Assembly (NCBI GenBank): GCA_014239035.1
Contig: JAAZZY010000042.1
Span: 1-13,106 of the forward strand
Length of the DNA stretch: 13,106 nucleotides
Direction: 5' to 3'
From: Chlamydiia bacterium
Lineage (GTDB): Bacteria > Chlamydiota > Chlamydiia > Chlamydiales > JAAZZY01
Positions 7,508 through 13,106 of this stretch are shown here, piece by piece. The notes beneath the pieces are model-generated. The model was not told the origin of the DNA. It made no database searches and saw only the letters and a program-made list of their open reading frames with translations. The stretch's first letter is position 1; the number at the start of each line of letters is the position of its first letter. A program made the position numbers and the translations under genes.

Positions 7508-9802
7508 ATGAGCATAGCTTTGCCAAAATCAGTTGAAGATCGACCTCTAGAAACAAGCTTGTTGAGTGCATGGGCGCCAAGCGTTGCAAGTGCAACAATG
7601 TCGACACTCTCTGGGGCAATACTTGGAGGGGTGCCAGGAGCTGCTCTTGGACTCGCATCTAGTGTATTTGACGAATTTTTGATTCAAAAAGGAGTCGAGG
7701 ATAAGCACAACTTGACCAATGCTTTTTTCTGGAAGGGCACAGTCATTACTCCTCTTTCCAAAGCACTCTCTTATTTTCTACCAAGCTACTCTCTTCCAAT
7801 TTCTGTGGTAGCACACACAGTTATGGGAGTTGCTCTGCCTTATTTCTCAGATGATCTCTTTGATTACAAAGCCAAGCTGCAAGAGCCTATAGAGAGCTTT
7901 TTAGCTATTAATCAGATGTTTGATGAAGACAATGTATTATCATTTGAGCACTTACAAAATCTAGGGAGCAAAGCTTATCAAAAGCCAACAGAGGGCTATA
8001 GGCTCCTCAAAGAGTATTGCACAAAGTTATATGAAAATAAGTTTTTGAGAAACTTTGCCAAAACTCTTGGATATGAAATCTCTTCTTTGGTCATAACTCA
8101 GCTATTTTTAAACTTCTTAGCAAGTCATGATGTGAGCAATCTCATGATCAGCGGCTTTTCGAAAAATCAAAAATTTGTCAAAGATATTCAGGCCATGTTT
8201 AAACAAAGTGGTGACAATGCAAAGGGCTTTCAAAAGTTAAAAGAGTTCATATATAAAGAGGAAAACTGGACTCAGATTCAAGCGGGTTTAATCAGCGTTT
8301 CAAAAATATTGGGTGGGTTAGTCTTAAAGAACAAAATTGTTTGGATGTTGCGATCGAAAAAACACACATCTCTAAAAGAACAAGAGCGTGCTATTGTTGA
8401 GCGCTGCACACGAATGATGATGGAAAATGGTAACGGAAGTAAAATTTTGGGCTCAGAAGAAGGCAGAGATATAATACATCACATGAACATGGATTTCCGT
8501 TGTCTGATGCATCATGGATCTAGTAAGCTTGCCAATGAAATCTGTGAGTCGACTGAAACGCTTCTTTGCTTAGATAGTATTAATCGCATCTATCAAACAG
8601 CTCTCGTACCCTTTATCTTCACCATACTTCCTTTTCAGACTATTGTAAGAAATGCTGCAGAAAAAATAAAAGAGATGACCGTGAAGCTCTCAGGTACTCA
8701 AACAAAACTGGCTACAGTCAAAGCAGACATTTCACAAAATTTGGACCGAATTGAACTGCGAAATGGGTCAAGGTATTTAGAAGCTCAATATAGCGAGCTT
8801 ATAGATAAAGAACACCTTTTGAGTCGCCAGATTGACTTTGTAAAAAAAGAAAAAGAAAACAAAGAAAAACTTTTTGAGCTCTACAATGATTTTATAGGTT
8901 ATGGATCATATGGGGCATATGTTCTGGCAAATATATTAGATCTATCGACATATCCTGTTGCTAAAAGATCCATCCGCCAGTTGGTAAACTTTGCGATGAG
9001 CAATGCATATTTACAGGAAAGTTCAAAGACTCTTTGCTTGTCTATGGAGCGTGTTGAAAAACTTTTTTCTATTATTGGGTCAAACCCCAATAAAGATCTA
9101 GTGCGCTCAGTAAACACATCTAATCAGATTGTCTTTAAAGACTACGAATTAAGAGTAGGTAAAGAGCGCTTAATGACTATTGATAGTCTAGTCTTTGAGC
9201 CGGGCATTCGCTATGCCGTTACTGGAAAGTCTGGTTGTGGAAAAACTTCAATGCTTAAAGATGTTAAAAAAGGACTCGTTGGGGGCATTAAAAGCTCAGG
9301 TGAAATTTCAACGCCTAACAAAGATCTACAATCAGTTATGTTTTTAGACCAGGATCTCTATTTTCCTAAAGAGAGCACTTTGTTTGAAATTTTATGTTTC
9401 CCAAAGATTGAAGGTGATCTTGGTAGCAAAGAAAAAGCGCGTATTAGAAAGAAAACTCTAAAACTATTTAAAGAGCTTGAGATTGATTCTTTTTCTGAAA
9501 GCGGGCAGTTAGGCCTTGCATCTCTACTTGATTCAAAAGATTTTAAGCTAAGCGGTGGGCAAAGTAAAAAAATTGCCATAATACAGGCTATTTTATCTCA
9601 ACCCTCGATTTTAATTATGGATGAGACATTTACAGGTTTAGATCAGAAGTCTCTAAAGTTAGTAGAGAGAGCCCTGCGTAGATATTTACCGCGGGCAATG
9701 ATCATTTCTGTGGATCACCACGCAGATGCTAACCACAACGGCTACTTCTATCAAAGGCGTGTCGATTTTCAAGATCATGGCGTGAGCGTTTCTGATTTTT
9801 AG
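7508..9802 (+). CDS. ABC transporter with fused membrane and ATPase domains, SbmA/YddA/ABCD-like
   Basis: A single 764-residue protein probably moves a substrate across the inner membrane using ATP. Hydrophobic segments lie near residues 23-54 (Gly/Ala-rich), 76-112, 187-206, 258-275, 364-380 and 464-478. Residues 407-428 (ISQNLDRIELRNGSRYLEAQ) resemble the cytoplasmic EAA-like loop of the ABCD/SbmA-YddA group. The ATPase domain is complete: Walker A GKSGCGKTS (573-581), Q-loop FLDQDLYFPKES, signature LSGGQ (681-685), Walker B ILIMDE (701-706), D-loop GLD and H-loop VDHH (735-738). The spacing from Walker A through GEISTP to FLDQDLYFP also fits that group. The part before the ATPase, about 540 residues, is far longer than the usual 300-350. 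Substrate is unknown: peptide, cofactor or lipid are options from relatives. It stands alone on this strand with no periplasmic binding protein nearby. ATG 7508 follows AAGGG. Confidence 0.85.
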   Translation: MSIALPKSVEDRPLETSLLSAWAPSVASATMSTLSGAILGGVPGAALGLASSVFDEFLIQKGVEDKHNLTNAFFWKGTVITPLSKALSYFLPSYSLPISVVAHTVMGVALPYFSDDLFDYKAKLQEPIESFLAINQMFDEDNVLSFEHLQNLGSKAYQKPTEGYRLLKEYCTKLYENKFLRNFAKTLGYEISSLVITQLFLNFLASHDVSNLMISGFSKNQKFVKDIQAMFKQSGDNAKGFQKLKEFIYKEENWTQIQAGLISVSKILGGLVLKNKIVWMLRSKKHTSLKEQERAIVERCTRMMMENGNGSKILGSEEGRDIIHHMNMDFRCLMHHGSSKLANEICESTETLLCLDSINRIYQTALVPFIFTILPFQTIVRNAAEKIKEMTVKLSGTQTKLATVKADISQNLDRIELRNGSRYLEAQYSELIDKEHLLSRQIDFVKKEKENKEKLFELYNDFIGYGSYGAYVLANILDLSTYPVAKRSIRQLVNFAMSNAYLQESSKTLCLSMERVEKLFSIIGSNPNKDLVRSVNTSNQIVFKDYELRVGKERLMTIDSLVFEPGIRYAVTGKSGCGKTSMLKDVKKGLVGGIKSSGEISTPNKDLQSVMFLDQDLYFPKESTLFEILCFPKIEGDLGSKEKARIRKKTLKLFKELEIDSFSESGQLGLASLLDSKDFKLSGGQSKKIAIIQAILSQPSILIMDETFTGLDQKSLKLVERALRRYLPRAMIISVDHHADANHNGYFYQRRVDFQDHGVSVSDF

Positions 9803-9816
9803 AGAAGGCTCTTGTC

Positions 9817-10962
9817 CTAGGATTGATTGATGTAGCTTGATAAACCCACAACTTTAATCTTATCTGCCAGGGAGTAAGGTTTTGATCCAGGGTAAATGAC
9901 CGTTAAAGAATCAAGTTTTAGATCCTGCATTGCTATTTTCATGGACTTTGTAAGGGTTGGGGCGTCTGAATACTTAAGCTCAAAACCCATTTTTTTACCA
10001 CTCTTAGTGATCAATAGATCTAATTCTGCCCGTGACTGCGTGGCCCAGAAATAACATTCATAGGATTCAGCTCTATGATAGCGGATAATTTCTTCTAGAG
10101 CATAACCTTCCCAAGAGGCTCCTAGTTTTGCACATCTTAGTAAATCTGCTCTGTTATCTAGTCCCAAAAGCGTGTGAAAGAGCCCGCTATCTCTGAAATA
10201 AATCTTAAAAGACTTTACCTGTCTTTTAGAAATGTTTTCATGCCAAGGTTGCAGCTGCCTAATCATCAAAGTAGAGGTCAAAATGTCTCCATAATGACGT
10301 ACCGTGTTGTAATTAATGTTTAGTGATTTGCTAATCTCCATTCCGTTATATATGTTTCCATGGTAGTGGGTCAGCATCATCCAAAAGCGCCTAAGTTGAT
10401 TAGGAGATGCCTTGAGATCTAAACTGGGGATGTCTTGCTCTAAAAAGGTGCGAATATAGGATTTTCTCCACTGATAGCTAGCTTCATCATCTTCGGCTAA
10501 AAAAGATCTAGGATAGCCGCCTCTTTCCCAAAGGAGGCGCTCATCTTGAACTTCTAAAAGTGAAAAGGGGGTAAGTTCAAGATAATGGATTCTTCCAGTG
10601 AGTGTCTCAGAAGATTGCTTGAGGAGTTCTCTTGAGGCGCTACCTAGGATTAGAAACTTCTTTTTATTAGAATCCTGGTCAACCAAAACTCTTAAAGTGG
10701 GAAATAAGTCTTCAAACCTTTGAATTTCATCAATGACTATAAGTCCGCTGAGCCCCGAAAGGCCAAGCTTTGGATTTGAAAGCCTTTCTAGATCTGTAAA
10801 ATCCTCCAAATCAAAGTAGTTTTCTTCTTTAAAAGAAGGCTCATCTTTGAGAAATTGTCTGGCAAGTGTGGTTTTTCCACACTGTCTTGGTCCTAAAATT
10901 GCCACAATAGGGTGGGACTTAAAGGCCTTTTTAATAGCTTTTAAGAAATCTGTGCGCTTCAT
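9817..10962 (-). CDS. AAA ATPase with winged-helix and DUF4143 C-terminal domain
   Basis: Of 381 residues, about 1-130 form an AAA-type ATPase (AAA_14 group) with Walker A GPRQCGKTT (24-32, Lys30), Walker B LIVIDEIQ (74-81) and a sensor strand LILGSAS (105-110). Residues about 190-240 look like a winged helix (ISKSLNINYNTVRHYGDILT). The C-terminal DUF4143 region follows, with FRDSGLFHTLLG, SWEGYALEEIIRYH and a restriction-endonuclease-like pattern ELDLL (313-317) plus FELKYS (327-332). The family is common in many bacterial lineages, often in several copies, and its biochemical role is poorly known. Proposed links to defence or toxin-antitoxin behaviour are not established. Length and motifs are intact. 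It converges on the ABC gene with 14 bases between the stops. A palindromic repeat array precedes its ATG and suggests dedicated, perhaps self-, regulation. Confidence 0.92.
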   Translation of the reverse strand: MKRTDFLKAIKKAFKSHPIVAILGPRQCGKTTLARQFLKDEPSFKEENYFDLEDFTDLERLSNPKLGLSGLSGLIVIDEIQRFEDLFPTLRVLVDQDSNKKKFLILGSASRELLKQSSETLTGRIHYLELTPFSLLEVQDERLLWERGGYPRSFLAEDDEASYQWRKSYIRTFLEQDIPSLDLKASPNQLRRFWMMLTHYHGNIYNGMEISKSLNINYNTVRHYGDILTSTLMIRQLQPWHENISKRQVKSFKIYFRDSGLFHTLLGLDNRADLLRCAKLGASWEGYALEEIIRYHRAESYECYFWATQSRAELDLLITKSGKKMGFELKYSDAPTLTKSMKIAMQDLKLDSLTVIYPGSKPYSLADKIKVVGLSSYINQS

Positions 10963-10964
10963 AT

Positions 10965-11003
10965 ACCTAGTAATCTAGCTTTAAAAATATAATATTACTA
11001 GGT
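10965..11003. repeat. Palindromic repeat unit 1 upstream of the DUF4143 ATPase
   Basis: ACCTAGTAAT (10965-10974) is perfectly inverted as ATTACTAGGT (10994-11003). The right-hand 23 bases (10981-11003) recur exactly at 11043-11065. The unit starts three bases before the ATPase start codon, so it covers the leader and probable promoter of that gene. Confidence 0.9.
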
Positions 11004-11020
11004 TTGGCGTTATCTGTCTA
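10992..11020 (-). promoter_or_regulatory. Candidate promoter of the DUF4143 ATPase, overlapping repeat unit 1
   Basis: On the minus strand TAGACA (11015-11020) is followed by 17 bases and TAATAT (10992-10997). The boxes match consensus at five and four of six positions. The -10 lies inside palindromic unit 1, so a protein bound there would block initiation. The call depends on spacing and position more than on box quality. Confidence 0.4.
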
Positions 11021-11028
11021 GTTTTTAT

Positions 11029-11065
11029 CTAGTAATTTACCCTTAAAAATATAATATTACTAGGT
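11029..11065. repeat. Palindromic repeat unit 2 upstream of the DUF4143 ATPase
   Basis: CTAGTAAT (11029-11036) is inverted as ATTACTAG (11056-11063), and bases 11043-11065 repeat 10981-11003 without a mismatch. The two units have the same 37-base architecture (CTAGTAAT, six variable bases, 23 constant bases) and are offset by 62 bases, close to six helical turns. An extra CTAGT half-site lies between them at 11018-11022. Confidence 0.9.
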
Positions 11066-11132
11066 AAGTGTGTGTGAGTAAATCTGGATAAATCAGTAAG
11101 TCGTTAAAAATGTAGTGTGTAGGTGTTTTTGG

Positions 11133-11786
11133 TTATCCCCAAATCTTAGAGAAAATACTCTTTACTTTAGGGTAAATAGTGTCACGAACAAGCGCAACTG
11201 ATGGGCTAGATTCTCTTTTTTCACGATCCGCTGATAATGAAAAATCTTGCTTAATGGAGTATGCTAGACATCCCAGTAGGAAGGTGTTTGAAATAATTCC
11301 AACAGGTAGAAGTAGTGGAGCGCATACAAGAGTAGTGTTAATAGCAGTATGCGTCATTGAATTATTGTCTCTTTTTCCTGCAAGCCACTCTACAGAGGCT
11401 ATACTCATATCTAGAAGTTGCTTGCCAAGACATACTCGTCTAATAGTATGCATTAGAGGATGGGCGTTAATTATTTGTGTAGTTTCTTTGCAAGAGTTCC
11501 AAAGGTAATCCAGATTGAAAAAAGAGTCTGAGCATTGCTGGCTAGATTCAAATAAGTCGGGGACACTCGCAAAAGGGTTGCTAGCAGAAGACGTGGTAAA
11601 CGCTCTTTGAATTTGCACATAAAGGCGTGGAAAGCAGGAATCAGATAAGTGCGCAACCTCTCCACATACAACTTTTGCAACGTTGTACACTCGGTGAGAC
11701 TTATTAGCGATGCCAGTGGCATACATGCTTTGGGCATAACTCTCTAGGGCGCGCTCTTTAGATACTGGTGATGACAATATTGCCAT
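11133..11786 (-). CDS. Orphan protein with one bi-lobed hydrophobic segment, 217 residues
   Basis: I do not recognise this protein. Residues 1-140 are soluble-looking, rich in Ser and Ala. Residues 149-178 are strongly hydrophobic and broken in the middle by a polar SNT, giving two lobes as in inclusion-membrane (Inc) proteins of Chlamydiota. The C-terminal 40 residues are charged and end in KSIFSKIWG. Seven cysteines are spread along the chain (41, 51, 85, 99, 119, 155, 173). There is no N-terminal signal peptide. Inc-like identity is a hypothesis from hydrophobicity pattern only; an ordinary membrane-anchored protein fits as well. ATG 11786 is preceded by TAAGG about eight bases upstream, and an extended -10 (TG-T-TAGAAT, 11821-11826) lies behind it. 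It diverges from serS. Confidence 0.7.
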   Translation of the reverse strand: MAILSSPVSKERALESYAQSMYATGIANKSHRVYNVAKVVCGEVAHLSDSCFPRLYVQIQRAFTTSSASNPFASVPDLFESSQQCSDSFFNLDYLWNSCKETTQIINAHPLMHTIRRVCLGKQLLDMSIASVEWLAGKRDNNSMTHTAINTTLVCAPLLLPVGIISNTFLLGCLAYSIKQDFSLSADREKRESSPSVALVRDTIYPKVKSIFSKIWG

Positions 11787-11820
11787 GATAAAACCTTAAA
11801 TCCTTCATTGTTACAGTCTT

Positions 11821-11829
11821 ATTCTAACA
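11821..11829 (-). promoter_or_regulatory. Candidate extended -10 for the 217-residue orphan
   Basis: The minus strand reads TGTTAGAAT, an extended -10 (TG-N) with five of six bases matching TATAAT. No good -35 hexamer is found at 17 bases, which extended -10 promoters can tolerate. It lies 35 bases before the ATG at 11786. Confidence 0.4.
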
Positions 11830-11902
11830 AGAAAATGTTAAAATTTTATAAAGATCCTAAAGTTTAATTGTATAAAAAATATTTGAATTTAAGCGTGAGA
11901 TT

Positions 11903-11920
11903 CTTTTTATCTGTAAAAAG
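11903..11920. repeat. Short AT-rich inverted repeat between the 217-residue orphan and serS
   Basis: CTTTTTA and TAAAAAG form a 7-bp inverted repeat around a TCTG loop. It sits midway in the 200-base divergent gap, 66 bases before serS. The stem has one G-C pair and no GC-rich base, so it is not a good terminator. A regulatory role is possible but unsupported. Confidence 0.4.
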
Positions 11921-11986
11921 TATCCCTTGATCCCTTACAATGCCGCTTAAATTTATATTCAATTAGTACAGCAAAAGTTAAGAGAT

Positions 11987-13106
11987 ATGATAGACCTTAA
12001 GCATCTTAGGGACAACCCTTTAGAGATAGAAGCCAAGCTGAAAACCAAGGACTCTGGAGTCAAGATTGCCCTGGCTGTAGAGCTTGATGATAAGATCCGA
12101 CACCTCAAAACCGAGGTAGAGAGCTTAAAAGGGGACCGAAATGTCCTTTCTAAGCAAATTGGTGAGAGGAAGCGTAAGGGCGAGAGCACAGATCAGCTTT
12201 TCAAAGAAGTAGGGGATTTTGGGGACAAAATCAAAGACTTGGACCAAAAGCTCTCTGAGCTATCCCACTCATTTGAGCACCAGCTCTCCCTACTGCCTAA
12301 TATCCCCTTGGATGAGGTGAAAGCCTCTTTAGATCCTAGTGAGAATGTATGCATCAAAGAACATGGCAAAAAGACCCATTTCTCCTTCCCCTTTAAGAAC
12401 CATTTAGAGATCAATGAGCGCCATGACTTCTTCGATTTTGAGAGGGGAGCTAAGATGGCAGGGGCAGGCTGGCATATATACAAGGGTATGGGGGCGCGCT
12501 TAGAGTGGGCTCTGATCAATATGATGCTCGAATTTCATGTTAAAAAAGGCTTTTTGCAGTGGATGCCCCCCCTTTTAGTGCGTCCTGAAATGATGTATGG
12601 TGCTGGGCAATATCCTAAATTTAAAGACCAAGCCTATGAGCTCGAAGATAAGCAGTATAAGCTCTGCCTATTGCCCACAGCAGAAGTTGCGCTAAATGCC
12701 CTTCATTATGATGAGATCCTTACAGAGGAGGAGCTTCCTCTCAAATATGTCGCCTATACACCATGTTTTCGTAGAGAAGCAGGAAGTGCTGGAAAAAATG
12801 AAAGAGGCTTGATTCGCACACACCAGTTCAATAAAGTGGAAATGTTTTCATTCTGTCATCCAGATCGAAGTGAAGCTATGTTCAACACCTTTGTAGAAAG
12901 TGCTGAAGCTCTTTTAGAGATGCTTGAGCTGCCCTATAAGCGTATGCTGCTTGTGACAGGAGACATGTCTTTTTCTGCAGCAAAAACTGAAGCAATGAAA
13001 TATTTTGGAAACGATGAAGTTTATATAGAGAAATTTTTTCAAAATCCTAGACATATAGAAGTTCAAATATTGTCTGGAAAAAATAGAACAATTCATTTAC
13101 ATGAAA
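11987..13106 (+). CDS. serS: Seryl-tRNA synthetase, truncated and fused in frame to a biotin carboxylase fragment (partial at right edge)
   Basis: SerRS charges tRNA-Ser with serine in the cytosol. Residues 1-110 form the long antiparallel coiled-coil arm that grips the tRNA extra arm. Residues 110-334 are the start of the class II catalytic core. Motif 1 is near GMGARLEWALINMMLEFH, and motif 2 is TPCFRREAGSAGKNERGLIRTHQFNKVEM starting at 258, written here only to locate it by its first residues and Arg262/Arg263. The conserved GDMSFSAAKT follows at 325-334. Where the family continues with Y-D-(I/L)-E-V-W and later motif 3, this frame instead reads biotin carboxylase. Motif 3 and the last ~90 residues are missing, so the product as written could not be a working SerRS. 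The frame never breaks and is open at the edge. ATG 11987 begins with the family's MIDLKHLRDNP. Confidence 0.9.
   Translation, partial: MIDLKHLRDNPLEIEAKLKTKDSGVKIALAVELDDKIRHLKTEVESLKGDRNVLSKQIGERKRKGESTDQLFKEVGDFGDKIKDLDQKLSELSHSFEHQLSLLPNIPLDEVKASLDPSENVCIKEHGKKTHFSFPFKNHLEINERHDFFDFERGAKMAGAGWHIYKGMGARLEWALINMMLEFHVKKGFLQWMPPLLVRPEMMYGAGQYPKFKDQAYELEDKQYKLCLLPTAEVALNALHYDEILTEEELPLKYVAYTPCFRREAGSAGKNERGLIRTHQFNKVEMFSFCHPDRSEAMFNTFVESAEALLEMLELPYKRMLLVTGDMSFSAAKTEAMKYFGNDEVYIEKFFQNPRHIEVQILSGKNRTIHLHE
12989..13106 (+). other. Biotin carboxylase (AccC-like) fragment joined to serS
   Basis: The last 39 codons of the open frame (residues 335-373) match the central ATP-grasp segment of acetyl-CoA carboxylase biotin carboxylase or a close relative: a FGNDEVYIEKF stretch, then NPRHIEVQIL and a weaker IHLHE. 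From memory, the Glu-Lys and His here correspond to ATP-contacting E201/K202 and H209 of E. coli AccC. By hand count 29 of these 118 bases are G or C (about 25%), while the first part of serS is near 47%. The shared string around FSAAKTEA, plausible in both families, lies exactly at the join (about 12971-12991). An assembly chimera or a recombination join at microhomology are the main explanations. Confidence 0.8.

Noticed and set aside
9817..10962. DUF4143 ATPase plus ABC gene as a two-gene defence system
   Set aside because: The genes converge, so they are not an operon, and no nuclease, toxin or other known defence partner is adjacent.
10965..11065. A minimal CRISPR array or transposon end pair
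   Set aside because: There are only two copies of the 23-bp repeat, the unit is palindromic around a variable hexamer, no cas genes are nearby, and both copies lie on one side of the ATPase gene, so they cannot be flanking terminal repeats.
12193..12519. Open frame of 108 codons on the minus strand opposite serS
   Set aside because: It lies wholly antisense to the conserved SerRS coding frame, lacks a ribosome binding site and its protein is low in recognisable features.
12914..13096. Open frame of 60 codons on the minus strand across the serS/accC join
   Set aside because: It is antisense to two recognisable protein segments on the plus strand and spans a probable artefactual junction.
11987..13106. 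A genuine bifunctional SerRS-biotin carboxylase fusion protein
   Set aside because: The join removes SerRS motif 3 and begins in the middle of the biotin carboxylase ATP-grasp domain, so neither enzyme would be whole; the composition also changes abruptly at the join.

Overview
The window looks like a chromosomal segment from a low-to-middling GC, Gram-negative, obligately intracellular-type bacterium. My best guess is a member of the Chlamydiota outside Chlamydia itself (Simkania-, Rhabdochlamydia- or Parachlamydia-like). This rests on the mix of a full-length SMC, alanine dehydrogenase, a SWIM-finger protein of the kind that precedes SNF2 helicases, and several unrecognised small proteins. 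It is an inference, not proof.

Layout: positions 1-1347 (minus) hold the N-terminal 449 residues of a SWIM zinc-finger protein that runs off the left edge, probably a SNF2-family helicase. Next on the minus strand is a 120-residue basic orphan protein (1416-1778) with a near-perfect promoter of its own. Upstream of that lies a tight minus-strand run, smc (3582-7097), ald (2420-3538) and a 166-residue orphan (1917-2417). The last two are so close that the final two sense codons of ald are the ribosome binding site of the orphan. A 410-base AT-rich divergent intergenic region (7098-7507) follows; it contains an 11-bp AT-only inverted repeat.

On the plus strand, 7508-9802 encodes a 764-residue ABC protein. 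Its nucleotide-binding domain and the segment before it resemble the SbmA/YddA/ABCD group, but its N-terminus is unusually long. It converges on a minus-strand AAA ATPase with a DUF4143-type C-terminus (9817-10962). That gene is preceded by two copies of a 37-bp palindromic unit sharing a perfect 23-bp repeat, which looks like an operator array. Farther upstream on the minus strand is a 217-residue orphan with one bi-lobed hydrophobic segment (11133-11786), reminiscent of inclusion-membrane proteins. The last gene, serS (11987 to the right edge, plus), is read in one open frame, but after about residue 334 its sequence stops being seryl-tRNA synthetase and becomes biotin carboxylase (AccC-like), with a drop to about 25% GC.

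How the parts work together: SMC (chromosome organisation), Ald (alanine/pyruvate interconversion) and SerRS (tRNA charging) are housekeeping. The ABC protein, the DUF4143 ATPase and the three orphans are the accessory layer. The clearest oddities are the serS/accC junction at the right edge, the palindromic repeat pair at the ATPase gene and the very strong promoter on the 120-residue orphan. I found no tRNA, rRNA, CRISPR array, insertion sequence or complete new defence system.
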